A stretch of 64,000 bases of DNA, taken from positions 62,001 through 126,000 of the IMG/VR virus record IMGVR_UViG_3300036770_004723. One strand, written 5' to 3'. The stretch comes from a virus. The notes beneath the pieces are model-generated. The model worked only from the letters and a program-made list of their open reading frames with translations, was not told where the DNA came from and did not search any database. Of the stretch, positions 43,826 through 50,841 are shown one piece after another (positions within the stretch are counted from its first letter, which is position 1; every line of letters starts with the position of its first letter). Both the position numbers and the translations under genes were made by a program.

Positions 43826-44116
43826 CTAACCTCTTTTTAACTCATAGACTATTAATATAGGGAGTGGATCTTCTGGATCGTAAGAACCGTAAACTCTAAT
43901 GTACTTACGTCCTTGTTTTTCCACGTATTCGTAATCGTGAATTAAATCAAGTAAAAAGATTGTATCGTGATGAAACATCAATCCTTTATACTTAAAAAAC
44001 TTTTCACGATCTAATAGAAGACAAACTTTTTCAGGTTTCTGTTTTACCTCAATAAGTGTTTTGTGTGGATCCGTCTTTAGATCGTAGCAATAGACTTTAC
44101 CGGACTTAGCTTCCAT
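43826..44116 (-). CDS. Hypothetical protein (96 aa)
   Basis: Unrecognised. Charged, beta-rich. It overlaps the preceding small gene by 11 bases and ends just before the membrane protein gene; one transcript from the 45.4-kb promoter probably covers all. Confidence 0.62.
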   Translation of the reverse strand: MEAKSGKVYCYDLKTDPHKTLIEVKQKPEKVCLLLDREKFFKYKGLMFHHDTIFLLDLIHDYEYVEKQGRKYIRVYGSYDPEDPLPILIVYELKRG

Positions 44117-44288
44117 GTGAAATTCTCTTTTTCACAGGATCTAATTTCTTCAGTTCTTCGATTATATCCTGTAACATTGCCAACTTTTTAGCCCTAGTAG
44201 GTGAAGGCTTAACGCTTATCCGTCGCATTTCAGACTCTAAATAATTAATTTGGTCTGTGCGGGTGAAACACTCAACTTTATCTAACAT
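44106..44288 (-). CDS. Hypothetical small protein (60 aa)
   Basis: Unrecognised basic, helical protein. ATG start; overlaps its neighbours by 7 and 11 bases. Such packing supports it as real despite its length. Confidence 0.55.
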   Translation of the reverse strand: MLDKVECFTRTDQINYLESEMRRISVKPSPTRAKKLAMLQDIIEELKKLDPVKKRISHGS

Positions 44289-44746
44289 TGGTAATATACC
44301 CCTGAATAATCATCAACCATATTATATTCGACACCGTTACCATCTTCAGCTTTCTGCTCTGCCCATAGTTGATCCCAAGAAATAGATGCAACAGCTTTAT
44401 AATTAAAGATAGAAATCAAATAGTGTAAATCCACTAAAAATTCCTTTGAATCACTTATTCTGTTTTTACCTAAAACATAAAGTGTATGAGTAAACAAAGA
44501 ACTACGTGCTGGATTAGTGACCCCCAATCCCAATAAAGCATAAAGTAAGGCTTCAGTAGTTAGACGTATATTCAAACTTTTTGTTCTGGCTTGAATTATC
44601 TTTATCATAAAGTTTACAGTAGAATCTTCTTTCAGTGAGTTAAAAAATTCTTCTACTTTTGAAGCATCAGCCGTAGAAATACTAAGAACAAAATTTAATG
44701 TTTGAGTATCTAGATCAACCAAAAGACACTGATCTAATGTTTTCAT
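44282..44746 (-). CDS. Hypothetical protein (154 aa)
   Basis: Unrecognised helical protein. ATG with AAGGAAAAACA upstream. It ends in an acidic, Tyr-rich tail. No motif. Confidence 0.63.
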   Translation of the reverse strand: MKTLDQCLLVDLDTQTLNFVLSISTADASKVEEFFNSLKEDSTVNFMIKIIQARTKSLNIRLTTEALLYALLGLGVTNPARSSLFTHTLYVLGKNRISDSKEFLVDLHYLISIFNYKAVASISWDQLWAEQKAEDGNGVEYNMVDDYSGVYYQC

Positions 44747-44755
44747 TGTTTTTCC

Positions 44756-44953
44756 TTAAATTTTAAGAACATTTTTAAGTTTGAGATCTCTGACCTCTAG
44801 AATTTTGTCGTATCTTAATTTTTTGGTTTCACCTGTAGTAACGCACATACAGTTAAAAGTATATTTATCTACTGCGCCAACTACTGCAACACGATTCTGA
44901 TCTTTGATCCACCAGACATCTACTATATCAAAAGGTTTAACTTCCGTTTTCAT
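44756..44953 (-). CDS. Hypothetical small protein (65 aa)
   Basis: Unrecognised beta-rich protein (VVDVWWIKDQNRVAVVGAVD-like start), similar in size and layout to the 83-aa early protein at 34.5 kb, which also begins with a short beta barrel-like pattern. ATG start. Confidence 0.58.
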   Translation of the reverse strand: MKTEVKPFDIVDVWWIKDQNRVAVVGAVDKYTFNCMCVTTGETKKLRYDKILEVRDLKLKNVLKI

Positions 44954-44991
44954 AAAGATCCTTACATGAGTTAAGTTAAAAAAGTTCTAAC

Positions 44992-45330
44992 TTAACTCAG
45001 CTGAATTAGTTTAGTTTCTGCGCAAGTTGTTCGACTGTTGGTAATACGTGCTTCACATACTAAAGCGTAAAGATCGTTATCTGCGTCAGCATCAATATCA
45101 GATAAATGTTCGACAAGAATATCAATAGGAATTTTAGGTTCTCGTATATCCATATCAACAATCTTTTCGATCAAAGCAATTTCAATTGCTTCAGATTTAT
45201 GTGAATCTTCATTTAGCACATACGCATGTAAAGGACTTGCAGTGTAATAAAGGAAAACAAAAGTTTCTTTACGTCCAGCGACAGTAACGCGCATCATAGC
45301 TTTAAGCTCTGTATTCAATTTAATTCTCAC
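44992..45330 (-). CDS. Hypothetical protein, GTG start (112 aa)
   Basis: Unrecognised. The GTG at 45330 is the only early start, with a weak ribosome site; ATG at codon 12 is the alternative. First gene after the sigma70-type promoter at 45.4 kb and probably expressed early. Confidence 0.58.
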   Translation of the reverse strand: MRIKLNTELKAMMRVTVAGRKETFVFLYYTASPLHAYVLNEDSHKSEAIEIALIEKIVDMDIREPKIPIDILVEHLSDIDADADNDLYALVCEARITNSRTTCAETKLIQLS

Positions 45331-45376
45331 TTATATTAGCAGATTTGAATAGGTTCTGCCTTTAACCTATTAACAC

Positions 45377-45434
45377 ATTATATCAAAAATCTGTAGGTCA
45401 GTAAATCACTGTTTTTGACACAGCTCGATCAGTT
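45377..45434 (-). promoter_or_regulatory. Sigma70-type promoter with conserved upstream block
   Basis: Minus strand: AACTGATCGAGCTGTGTCAA block (45412-45434), TTTACT (45400-45405), 17-bp spacer, TATAAT (45377-45382). On the plus strand the block contains TTGACA and is 40 bases upstream of the divergent small gene, though no good plus-strand -10 follows. Confidence 0.72.
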
Positions 45435-45474
45435 GACTAATTTAAGTAAGGTCAAACAGAAAGAGGTATGTTAC

Positions 45475-45705
45475 ATGAGTGAAGTAGGTAATAAAATTTT
45501 ATCCGTCATTGAAGGAAGCTCTAACTTAGCGGAACTGGAAAATGTTTTAAGTAATAACAGTAAAGACCAGTATAGCGATGATCGTGCTGTCCGAGGAATT
45601 TATCGTTTAGGTACTTTGCTTATGCAATCACCAGATAAAGTAAAAGACTATCAATTTACTAATAGATTAAATGAATTAATCAAAGAAGTAGATACGGAAC
45701 AATAA
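45475..45705 (+). CDS. Small hypothetical protein on the plus strand (76 aa)
   Basis: Unrecognised acidic helical protein starting MSEVGNKILSVI. ATG at 45475 with AGAGG upstream; the longer reading through the promoter block is rejected. Divergent from the early minus-strand operon and convergent with thymidylate kinase, with a terminator between. Confidence 0.62.
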   Translation: MSEVGNKILSVIEGSSNLAELENVLSNNSKDQYSDDRAVRGIYRLGTLLMQSPDKVKDYQFTNRLNELIKEVDTEQ

Positions 45706-45708
45706 ACT

Positions 45709-45738
45709 AGAAAAGGCCGCAAAATTGCGGCCTTTTCT
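45709..45738. terminator. Bidirectional terminator
   Basis: AGAAAAGGCCGCAA / TTGCGGCCTTTTCT, a long perfect stem between convergent genes with A- and T-rich ends on both strands. Confidence 0.8.
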
Positions 45739-45739
45739 A

Positions 45740-46369
45740 TTAAATGACGTAACCTAAGGTCATAATACTATTAAAAATACTTTCAGAAGTTTCGGAGATC
45801 GTTTGCCCAGCAATATCAACAGTAACATGGTTTTTAGGCATAAGAGTGTGATCAAAACTACCGTTAATTATTCTTTCGTATGCCAAAGAGACTTGTTTTT
45901 TCTTAGTAGAATATTCTTCTTCTATCCTATCATCGAAGACTTCTAGATCTTTTCCACGACTGTTTGACATATAAAATAAAATGTCAGGACGCATACTACG
46001 CAAATCACACATATCAATACAGTTAGCAAAGTGTTTTTCTTCTACGCCTTTACCACCACATTGGTAAGCATAAGTTGAATAAAACCATCTATCACAAACA
46101 ACTATAGCTTCAGTTTTCAATAATTCACGTATTTGCGTTGAAAGTTGCTTACGAGAAGCAAACATCAAAAGCAATTCAGTAACAGGACTTACTGATTCTT
46201 CATAATTGTCTTTAACAGTATCTCGAATTTTTTCCGCCATAGGTGTACCACCGGGTTCACGAAAAATAAAGATTCTCTTATTTGGATACTTGGCCGAAAG
46301 ATTCTTAATTAATTGAAAAGATTGCACAGATTTACCGCAATTATCAAGACCTTCGAAAACAATGAACAT
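45740..46369 (-). CDS. tmk: Thymidylate kinase
   Basis: Phosphorylates dTMP to dTDP for phage DNA synthesis. 209 aa, the standard length. MFIVFEGLDNCGKSVQS holds the P-loop, RIFIFREPGGTP the dTMP-binding DR/EPGG motif, and VVCDRWFYSTYAYQ the DR(Y/W) motif. A basic/acidic lid segment follows (DDRIEEEYSTKKK). The start is ATG at 46369 with GAGGTAATT upstream; the longer reading starts within a terminator and is rejected. It lies alone between two terminators, so its promoter must be local or by read-through from the RNA region. Confidence 0.93.
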   Translation of the reverse strand: MFIVFEGLDNCGKSVQSFQLIKNLSAKYPNKRIFIFREPGGTPMAEKIRDTVKDNYEESVSPVTELLLMFASRKQLSTQIRELLKTEAIVVCDRWFYSTYAYQCGGKGVEEKHFANCIDMCDLRSMRPDILFYMSNSRGKDLEVFDDRIEEEYSTKKKQVSLAYERIINGSFDHTLMPKNHVTVDIAGQTISETSESIFNSIMTLGYVI

Positions 46370-46380
46370 AATTACCTCGC

Positions 46381-46408
46381 AAAAAAGGCGGCTCAAGTGG
46401 CCGCCTTT
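46381..46408 (-). terminator. Terminator closing the tRNA / structured RNA transcript
   Basis: On the minus strand AAAGGCGGCCACTTGAGCCG is the first part of a hairpin whose right arm GCCGCC is followed by TTTTTT, a good Rho-independent signal. The T tract is on the minus strand only, giving a direction to the RNA upstream. Confidence 0.75.
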
Positions 46409-46424
46409 ACGTTTAACTAACTTG

Positions 46425-47536
46425 GATCTGAGTATCTGGCAGTTTTGTAATATGCACCAGAAACTTTTCTAACGTGGCCGAACCTTTTCTGATAGCCAGA
46501 TACTCAGATCAAAATTAGCTAGAGGCTGTTGTCTTATTTTCCATGCAACACAAACTTCGTTACTTTATAAGGCAACAGCTTTTTCTATTGGTTTATTTTA
46601 TAGACTAATGTTTAGCACATTAAAATAATCGCGATCATCAATTCAGTTAATGCTATTCGAGGCTAAACATTCAATAGATCTTTACCTCAGTGAGTTTTTA
46701 TAATGCGCAGGCTTGTGCGCAATTTGTACGGCCTTTTCCAGTTTACTATCATATAGTGATTGATAGTAAAAAAGTGGCCGGAGTTTTAATTGCCTACTAC
46801 ACATCAAAGACGTATATGATCGATAGTATTTAATGTGTACCAAAATTTTTAAAAGAAAAACAAATATCAAGTGCATAATAAACTTACTCTGTTGAGGTGA
46901 CTGTATAATGTGATAGGTACACGATCTTGGTAGTTACATAAAAATACCGAACGCAATAATTGAAAATGGCGTAACAATTAAAGGTTTAAGATTAGTATCA
47001 GCAATTTGCAGGTCGTACAAATTGAGAATTCGTGTCACATTTTCTTTGACTAGAGCTTTAATGGAGAAAAACCCTATTCAAGGTTTTAACAATGAACGGT
47101 CGAGAGGACGCAATCTGACACCCCAGTTTAATCAGATAAAACAATTCATTGTTTAATAAACTAATACAGTCGAAATCTTTAAGGGATGGCTTACCTTGCA
47201 AGCTGGAACCCCTTCCATTTTAAGGTAAGCCATTTAAAAAAATGTTTTGATCACACTGCTAGACAATCGCAGGCTGGCGACCCACGCAAGAGATCCTACT
47301 GCCTTTAGTCTTCGGCGATCATTGGAATCCTTATCTGTCAAAGCGAACAAATTTAAAATTCTACGCAAAATGTTTTCTTGCCATACAGCAGAGAATACAA
47401 AATGGTGAACCCGAAATTTTTCGTAGATAATACACGCTAGATAAGATGACTAGTCTTACCAACACAAGCACAGTAAGTAATATAAGATGCCATGTTGCTG
47501 CCGTGTTAGAGTCTAGCAGTGTGATCAAAACATTTT
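46425..47536 (-). ncRNA. Candidate large structured noncoding RNA (GOLLD/ROOL-like context)
   Basis: About 1.1 kb with no credible gene but many inverted repeats. A perfect 26-bp stem pairs 47239-47264 with 47511-47536 around 246 bases. Inside it an 11 of 12 bp stem pairs 47360-47371 with 47416-47427. Other stems are 46425-46440 with 46495-46510 (16 bp perfect), 46524-46537 with 46567-46580, 46607-46616 with 46662-46671, 46742-46751 with 46761-46770, a two-part stem 46909-46924 with 47030-47039, and 47186-47197 with 47222-47233. Two tRNAs lie just upstream on the minus strand and a T-tract terminator just downstream, so the minus strand is inferred. Large ornate phage RNAs (GOLLD, ROOL) occur beside tRNAs like this. 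It could be one RNA or several. I cannot assign the class. Confidence 0.6.
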
Positions 47537-47682
47537 CATTAAATTGATTTTAAAGTAAACACTAATGGCTTAGTACGTGTCAGCAATGCGTTTGAACTGC
47601 CCGATGTCACCTAAAAGACTTCAACGCACCTACATCTTTTATTTTAGAAGTGCTTACATTAAAATTAACTTTTATAATAAAT

Positions 47683-47759
47683 TGGAGCGTGATATGGGAA
47701 TCGAACCCATGATGACGGAGTGGAAGTCCGACGGTTTACCTAGCTAACTCTAATCACGC
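47683..47759 (-). tRNA. tRNA-Gly (anticodon TCC)
   Basis: Acceptor stem GCGTGAT / ATCACGC, T arm GGGTTCGATTCCC, anticodon loop CTTCCAC giving TCC, and an encoded CCA end. Reads GGA (and by wobble GGG), codons favoured in AT-rich genomes. Confidence 0.93.
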
Positions 47760-47914
47760 GCGTTATTAGATTAGGTAACTGCAAAGTAAATTAAAGCTTA
47801 GTTTCGCACTTACAAATGTTGGCGATTTACCTCTAATCTATTCTTTACACAAAGCGTAAAGCCCGAAATTTAATTCTGCTACGATACACAATTACCTAAA
47901 AAACTTTTATAAAA

Positions 47915-47991
47915 TGGTGGCCCCAACTGGACTTGAACCAGTGACCCATCGCTTATGAGGCAATCGCTCTAACCAACTGAGCTATGGGGCC
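47915..47991 (-). tRNA. tRNA with CAT anticodon, probably tRNA-Ile2 (lysidine type)
   Basis: Acceptor stem GGCCCCA / TGGGGCC, D arm AGCTCAGTTGGTTAGAGC, anticodon loop CTCATAA, T arm CTGGTTCAAGTCCAG, encoded CCA. The anticodon CAT can mean Met or Ile2. The GGCCCC acceptor (C4-G69, C5-G68 pairs) and the GGTTCAAGTCCAG T arm match E. coli tRNA-Ile2, a TilS substrate, rather than elongator Met. An ATA-reading tRNA would suit an AT-rich phage. Confidence 0.92.
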
Positions 47992-48001
47992 ATACGAAAA
48001 C

Positions 48002-48310
48002 TTAAATCATTGTGATACAGCTTAAATGACTAACAATATTGTCATCTACATCAAGCTCTAAAAGAGGAATTTTCTTACCATTTAGTCTATTTACAGCTGA
48101 GGCATTTATTATTGTTTTACGTGCAGTTTCTGAAAGTTCTTTAAAAGACATACCTTTTAAAATAACCGATCCTATGTTTCTACCACGTACAGGATATAAA
48201 ACAGAATTTTTATTACAATCAACTACAATTAATTCAGCTGAATTGAATTTAGAGTCAACTGAATCTTCTGAAGATTCAGAATGAATCAACATCAAAGTTG
48301 TAGTTTTCAT
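48002..48310 (-). CDS. Hypothetical protein (102 aa)
   Basis: Unrecognised. The start is ATG at 48310 with AAGGATTTGT upstream; the longer TTG reading is rejected. It ends 11 bases before tRNA-Ile2, so the tRNAs and structured RNA are probably on the same transcript. Acidic Ser/Glu-rich N-terminal third. Confidence 0.65.
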   Translation of the reverse strand: MKTTTLMLIHSESSEDSVDSKFNSAELIVVDCNKNSVLYPVRGRNIGSVILKGMSFKELSETARKTIINASAVNRLNGKKIPLLELDVDDNIVSHLSCITMI

Positions 48311-48345
48311 ACAAATCCTTATAATGCTCAACCTATAGCACTATA

Positions 48346-48394
48346 ATCTTATTTAAGACTTAGGTGCCAGCTAGGTGCCATGATTAAATAAGAT
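48346..48394 (-). promoter_or_regulatory. Hairpin with internal direct repeat, possible regulatory site
   Basis: An 11-bp perfect stem (ATCTTATTTAA / TTAAATAAGAT) encloses two copies of TAGGTGCC three bases apart. It lies in the leader between the late promoter motif at 48421 and the 102-aa gene. It could be a terminator or an RNA/DNA binding site. Confidence 0.45.
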
Positions 48395-48420
48395 CTTAAT
48401 ACGTTTCAGTTTCATATCTT

Positions 48421-48436
48421 TATATTTACAGTTTTC
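48421..48436 (-). promoter_or_regulatory. Phage late-type promoter motif (upstream of tRNA region)
   Basis: The minus strand reads GAAAACTGTAAATATAAAG in a gap between genes; the best candidate start for the 102-aa gene, tRNAs and structured RNA. Confidence 0.55.
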
Positions 48437-48468
48437 GAAAAACAGCATTTTCAGAATTTAAGGCAATT

Positions 48469-48834
48469 TTAACCTTGACCGTCTTTAATAAGCGCTGTGA
48501 ATTTAGCCCTACCTGTAGAGTAAATTACAACTGCTGTTAAGGCGTGTTCTATAAACTCAATTTTATTGTCGTCGATTTCACCGTGATCCCATTTAACTGT
48601 ATTAAATTTAATATCGACTTTATTATCTTTGACTTCCAATTTTTCAATTTTTTCAGCAGTATATTCAAGATGTGCCTTGCCTTCATAAGTAGAAAGCTGA
48701 AAGGTTATAAATGAAAAGTTTTTTGGTAGAATGAAAACAACAGGTGTTGTTTCTACAATACATTCTACACTAGTATTCTGAACATTAGAGTCAATTACAC
48801 CGTTAGTTAAGTTGCCTAATAATAAAGCTTGCAT
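48469..48834 (-). CDS. Hypothetical protein (121 aa)
   Basis: Unrecognised beta-rich protein. ATG with AGGAAAACTTT upstream. Flanked by a terminator upstream and a late motif downstream. No Cys or membrane segment. Confidence 0.64.
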   Translation of the reverse strand: MQALLLGNLTNGVIDSNVQNTSVECIVETTPVVFILPKNFSFITFQLSTYEGKAHLEYTAEKIEKLEVKDNKVDIKFNTVKWDHGEIDDNKIEFIEHALTAVVIYSTGRAKFTALIKDGQG

Positions 48835-48852
48835 AAAGTTTTCCTACAGTAG

Positions 48853-48882
48853 GCTGTGTGTTATTAAATTACAACACACAGC
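48853..48882. terminator. Terminator hairpin
   Basis: GCTGTGTGTT / AACACACAGC, a 10-bp perfect stem after the stop of the 144-aa gene. Confidence 0.65.
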
Positions 48883-48899
48883 TTATTTACCGAAAGTTT

Positions 48900-49334
48900 T
48901 TAACTAGATTTTTTACGTTGCTTTGATACAGCAGTTTCTTCTTTAGTAGCAGTTGTTTCTTCTTTCTCAGTATTTACAGTTTCGCCTTTTGTAGAATCTA
49001 CCTCACGGCTACGGCTTACATGAATATAAGCGTTAACGCTCTTATTAATTTTTGCGAGTCTAGCATTAAGCTGTACCATGTAACTTTGGATACTTTGAGA
49101 AAGAGCATCACGCATATTAATCAAAGTATCCAAATGATCGATTAAACTATCAACGAACAAATCTGATAGTTCTGTACGTAGTAACGTTTCGGCTTCTACA
49201 TACAGACAGTCAGTTGGTGCCACAGAGAACTTAGACTTAGCGTATAAAATTAAGTCTTCAATTTGAACTTTAACACATTTAATTGAATCTAAAATTTCGT
49301 CGTCGGTAAAAGGTTGTTCTATTTTTTGTAACAT
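48900..49334 (-). CDS. Hypothetical helical protein (144 aa)
   Basis: Unrecognised. The start is ATG at 49334 with GGAGAATCTCAC upstream; the longer reading overlaps the Nudix gene in a frame with poor composition and is rejected. Mostly helical, with a Thr/Lys/Glu-rich tail (EKEETTATKEETA). Confidence 0.66.
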   Translation of the reverse strand: MLQKIEQPFTDDEILDSIKCVKVQIEDLILYAKSKFSVAPTDCLYVEAETLLRTELSDLFVDSLIDHLDTLINMRDALSQSIQSYMVQLNARLAKINKSVNAYIHVSRSREVDSTKGETVNTEKEETTATKEETAVSKQRKKSS

Positions 49335-49359
49335 GTGAGATTCTCCATTGTAAAGAAAA

Positions 49360-50172
49360 CTAGAATAAAGAAGGAATTTTCTGAATATCAGGCAATGCGA
49401 TAATTGCTTTAGACCACATTTCAAGATCTTCAAAATACTTGTCTTTGATCTCTTGCTGGGTAAACCAACCAATCAAATTTAACTGATCTTCAATAACAAG
49501 TTCTTCTACGTTTTTTACTTCTACACGGTAGACTAATGCCAGATGTCGCTTATCAACTTCATTGGCATTACTTACAATAATTGCGTGGTCACGCAAACCA
49601 TATTGTCTGACTACTTCTTGATCATAGTCGAGATCTTCAAATGAAGTTTCAGTAACAATATTGCTGTCTCTTAATTTAAATTCTTCAGCTAATTCACGAA
49701 GCGCACTTGAAATTAAAGTAGAAACTAAATCAATAGAGTCTTTTTCATAAAGACTTCCTTGAACACTTAGTTCCTCACCAAAATAAGCACATTCACTTAA
49801 TTCAATATGACCACCAAAACCAATACTTAGTTTTCCATGCAGCTCAGCCTCAGTTCCTTTCGGTGTTCTTGAATATAAAGCAATTTTACCCTTTGACGTA
49901 ACTGGCATGTATGGAATGAAATGCCGATGTTGAATCTTTTGAAAACGATTTTTAGAGTCATCCAACAACTCTCTACTTGCACCAAACATATAAATTGGAT
50001 TAAATAGGTCTCTAAAGCTTTCATTAGAAAAAAAGATATTTGTAGGAATAAAGGCACCGTCTTTATCACTAAGTAAAGGTGAAACTTTACATTTGGTAAC
50101 AGATTCAATATAATAATTAAGTCCACGATCAAAAGATTGATCCAAAGTACCTAAGATTAATTCGGTTCTCAT
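49360..50172 (-). CDS. Nudix-family hydrolase (270 aa)
   Basis: Residues ~100-165 show KGTEAELHGKLSIGFGGHIE followed, after ~30 extra residues, by SALRELAEEFKL. This is a Nudix box (Gly, Glu, RELxEE) with an insertion between the leading GGHIE and the RE helix. Nudix enzymes hydrolyse nucleoside diphosphates linked to another group, such as mutagenic dNTPs, NADH, ADP-ribose or 5' RNA caps; the substrate cannot be told. The last residues GWFTQQEI match the usual end of Nudix domains. With the NADAR protein it could act on ADP-ribose, but they are 12 kb apart. ATG start. Confidence 0.8.
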   Translation of the reverse strand: MRTELILGTLDQSFDRGLNYYIESVTKCKVSPLLSDKDGAFIPTNIFFSNESFRDLFNPIYMFGASRELLDDSKNRFQKIQHRHFIPYMPVTSKGKIALYSRTPKGTEAELHGKLSIGFGGHIELSECAYFGEELSVQGSLYEKDSIDLVSTLISSALRELAEEFKLRDSNIVTETSFEDLDYDQEVVRQYGLRDHAIIVSNANEVDKRHLALVYRVEVKNVEELVIEDQLNLIGWFTQQEIKDKYFEDLEMWSKAIIALPDIQKIPSLF

Positions 50173-50174
50173 GG

Positions 50175-50516
50175 CTATGCCTTAATTGCGTATGTTTCAT
50201 CTGAAGCAGATTCTTCATCTACATCTGAATTTACAGTTTGATCAGCAGCAGAAAGATCTGTTGTAGGAATATCTGCATTGTTATTTACAGCACCGTAAGC
50301 ATAAACAGGATCTTGTGGTGACATAGAATCTAACGAAGCTTTAATAGCATGAACAGTTGAAATAACTGCGAGTGCAGAGTTTTCCCAAGCTTGAATAACT
50401 TCAGGTCTTTGTTGATCATACTGAGGTAAGGCAGCACCCGTATAAACTGATTTCCACTCTGTAGATTCACAATATGCGTTATATGCAATGTTACCTAAAG
50501 ATAAAGTTGTGTTCAT
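50175..50516 (-). CDS. Hypothetical protein (113 aa)
   Basis: Unrecognised. Helical N-terminal half, acidic Ser/Asp-rich C-terminal half. The ATG overlaps the previous gene's stop by one base; the Nudix start is two bases downstream, so the genes are coupled. Confidence 0.63.
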   Translation of the reverse strand: MNTTLSLGNIAYNAYCESTEWKSVYTGAALPQYDQQRPEVIQAWENSALAVISTVHAIKASLDSMSPQDPVYAYGAVNNNADIPTTDLSAADQTVNSDVDEESASDETYAIKA

Positions 50517-50800
50517 TATTTTTCCTTAACAGATTTAAGTTGCTGACTGTAAAGTTCGTCGGATTTAATATCAAAAGCTTTTATGATTGATTTTACGACC
50601 AAAATCCATAACGAACGTCTATTAAGAAATTGCTCGTTAGGATATTCTAGTTGTGCCTGCATTACAATTTTATTTGATTGCTGGGATTCACAATTACTAA
50701 ATGTGACTGTGTTTATAAATTTAGGTGAATTTTTTATTGTTGGGTCTACATGTACAGAAAATTTAATCTCAAACTTAGATCCACAAAAAGAATCAGACAT
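50516..50800 (-). CDS. Hypothetical protein (94 aa)
   Basis: Unrecognised. The start is ATG at 50800 with TTGGAGAAATTT upstream; the longer TTG reading is rejected. Mixed alpha/beta, no motif. Directly downstream of the recombinase gene. Confidence 0.62.
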   Translation of the reverse strand: MSDSFCGSKFEIKFSVHVDPTIKNSPKFINTVTFSNCESQQSNKIVMQAQLEYPNEQFLNRRSLWILVVKSIIKAFDIKSDELYSQQLKSVKEK

Positions 50801-50841
50801 AAATTTCTCCAAACTAAAACATCCATGTTCAGTATAATTAT

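Noticed and set aside
45415-45474. Longer N-terminus for the plus-strand 76-aa protein
   Set aside because: It translates the promoter block; the ATG at 45475 has its own ribosome site.
46682-46876. 64-residue open frame inside the candidate structured RNA
   Set aside because: No ribosome site, odd composition, crosses two hairpins.
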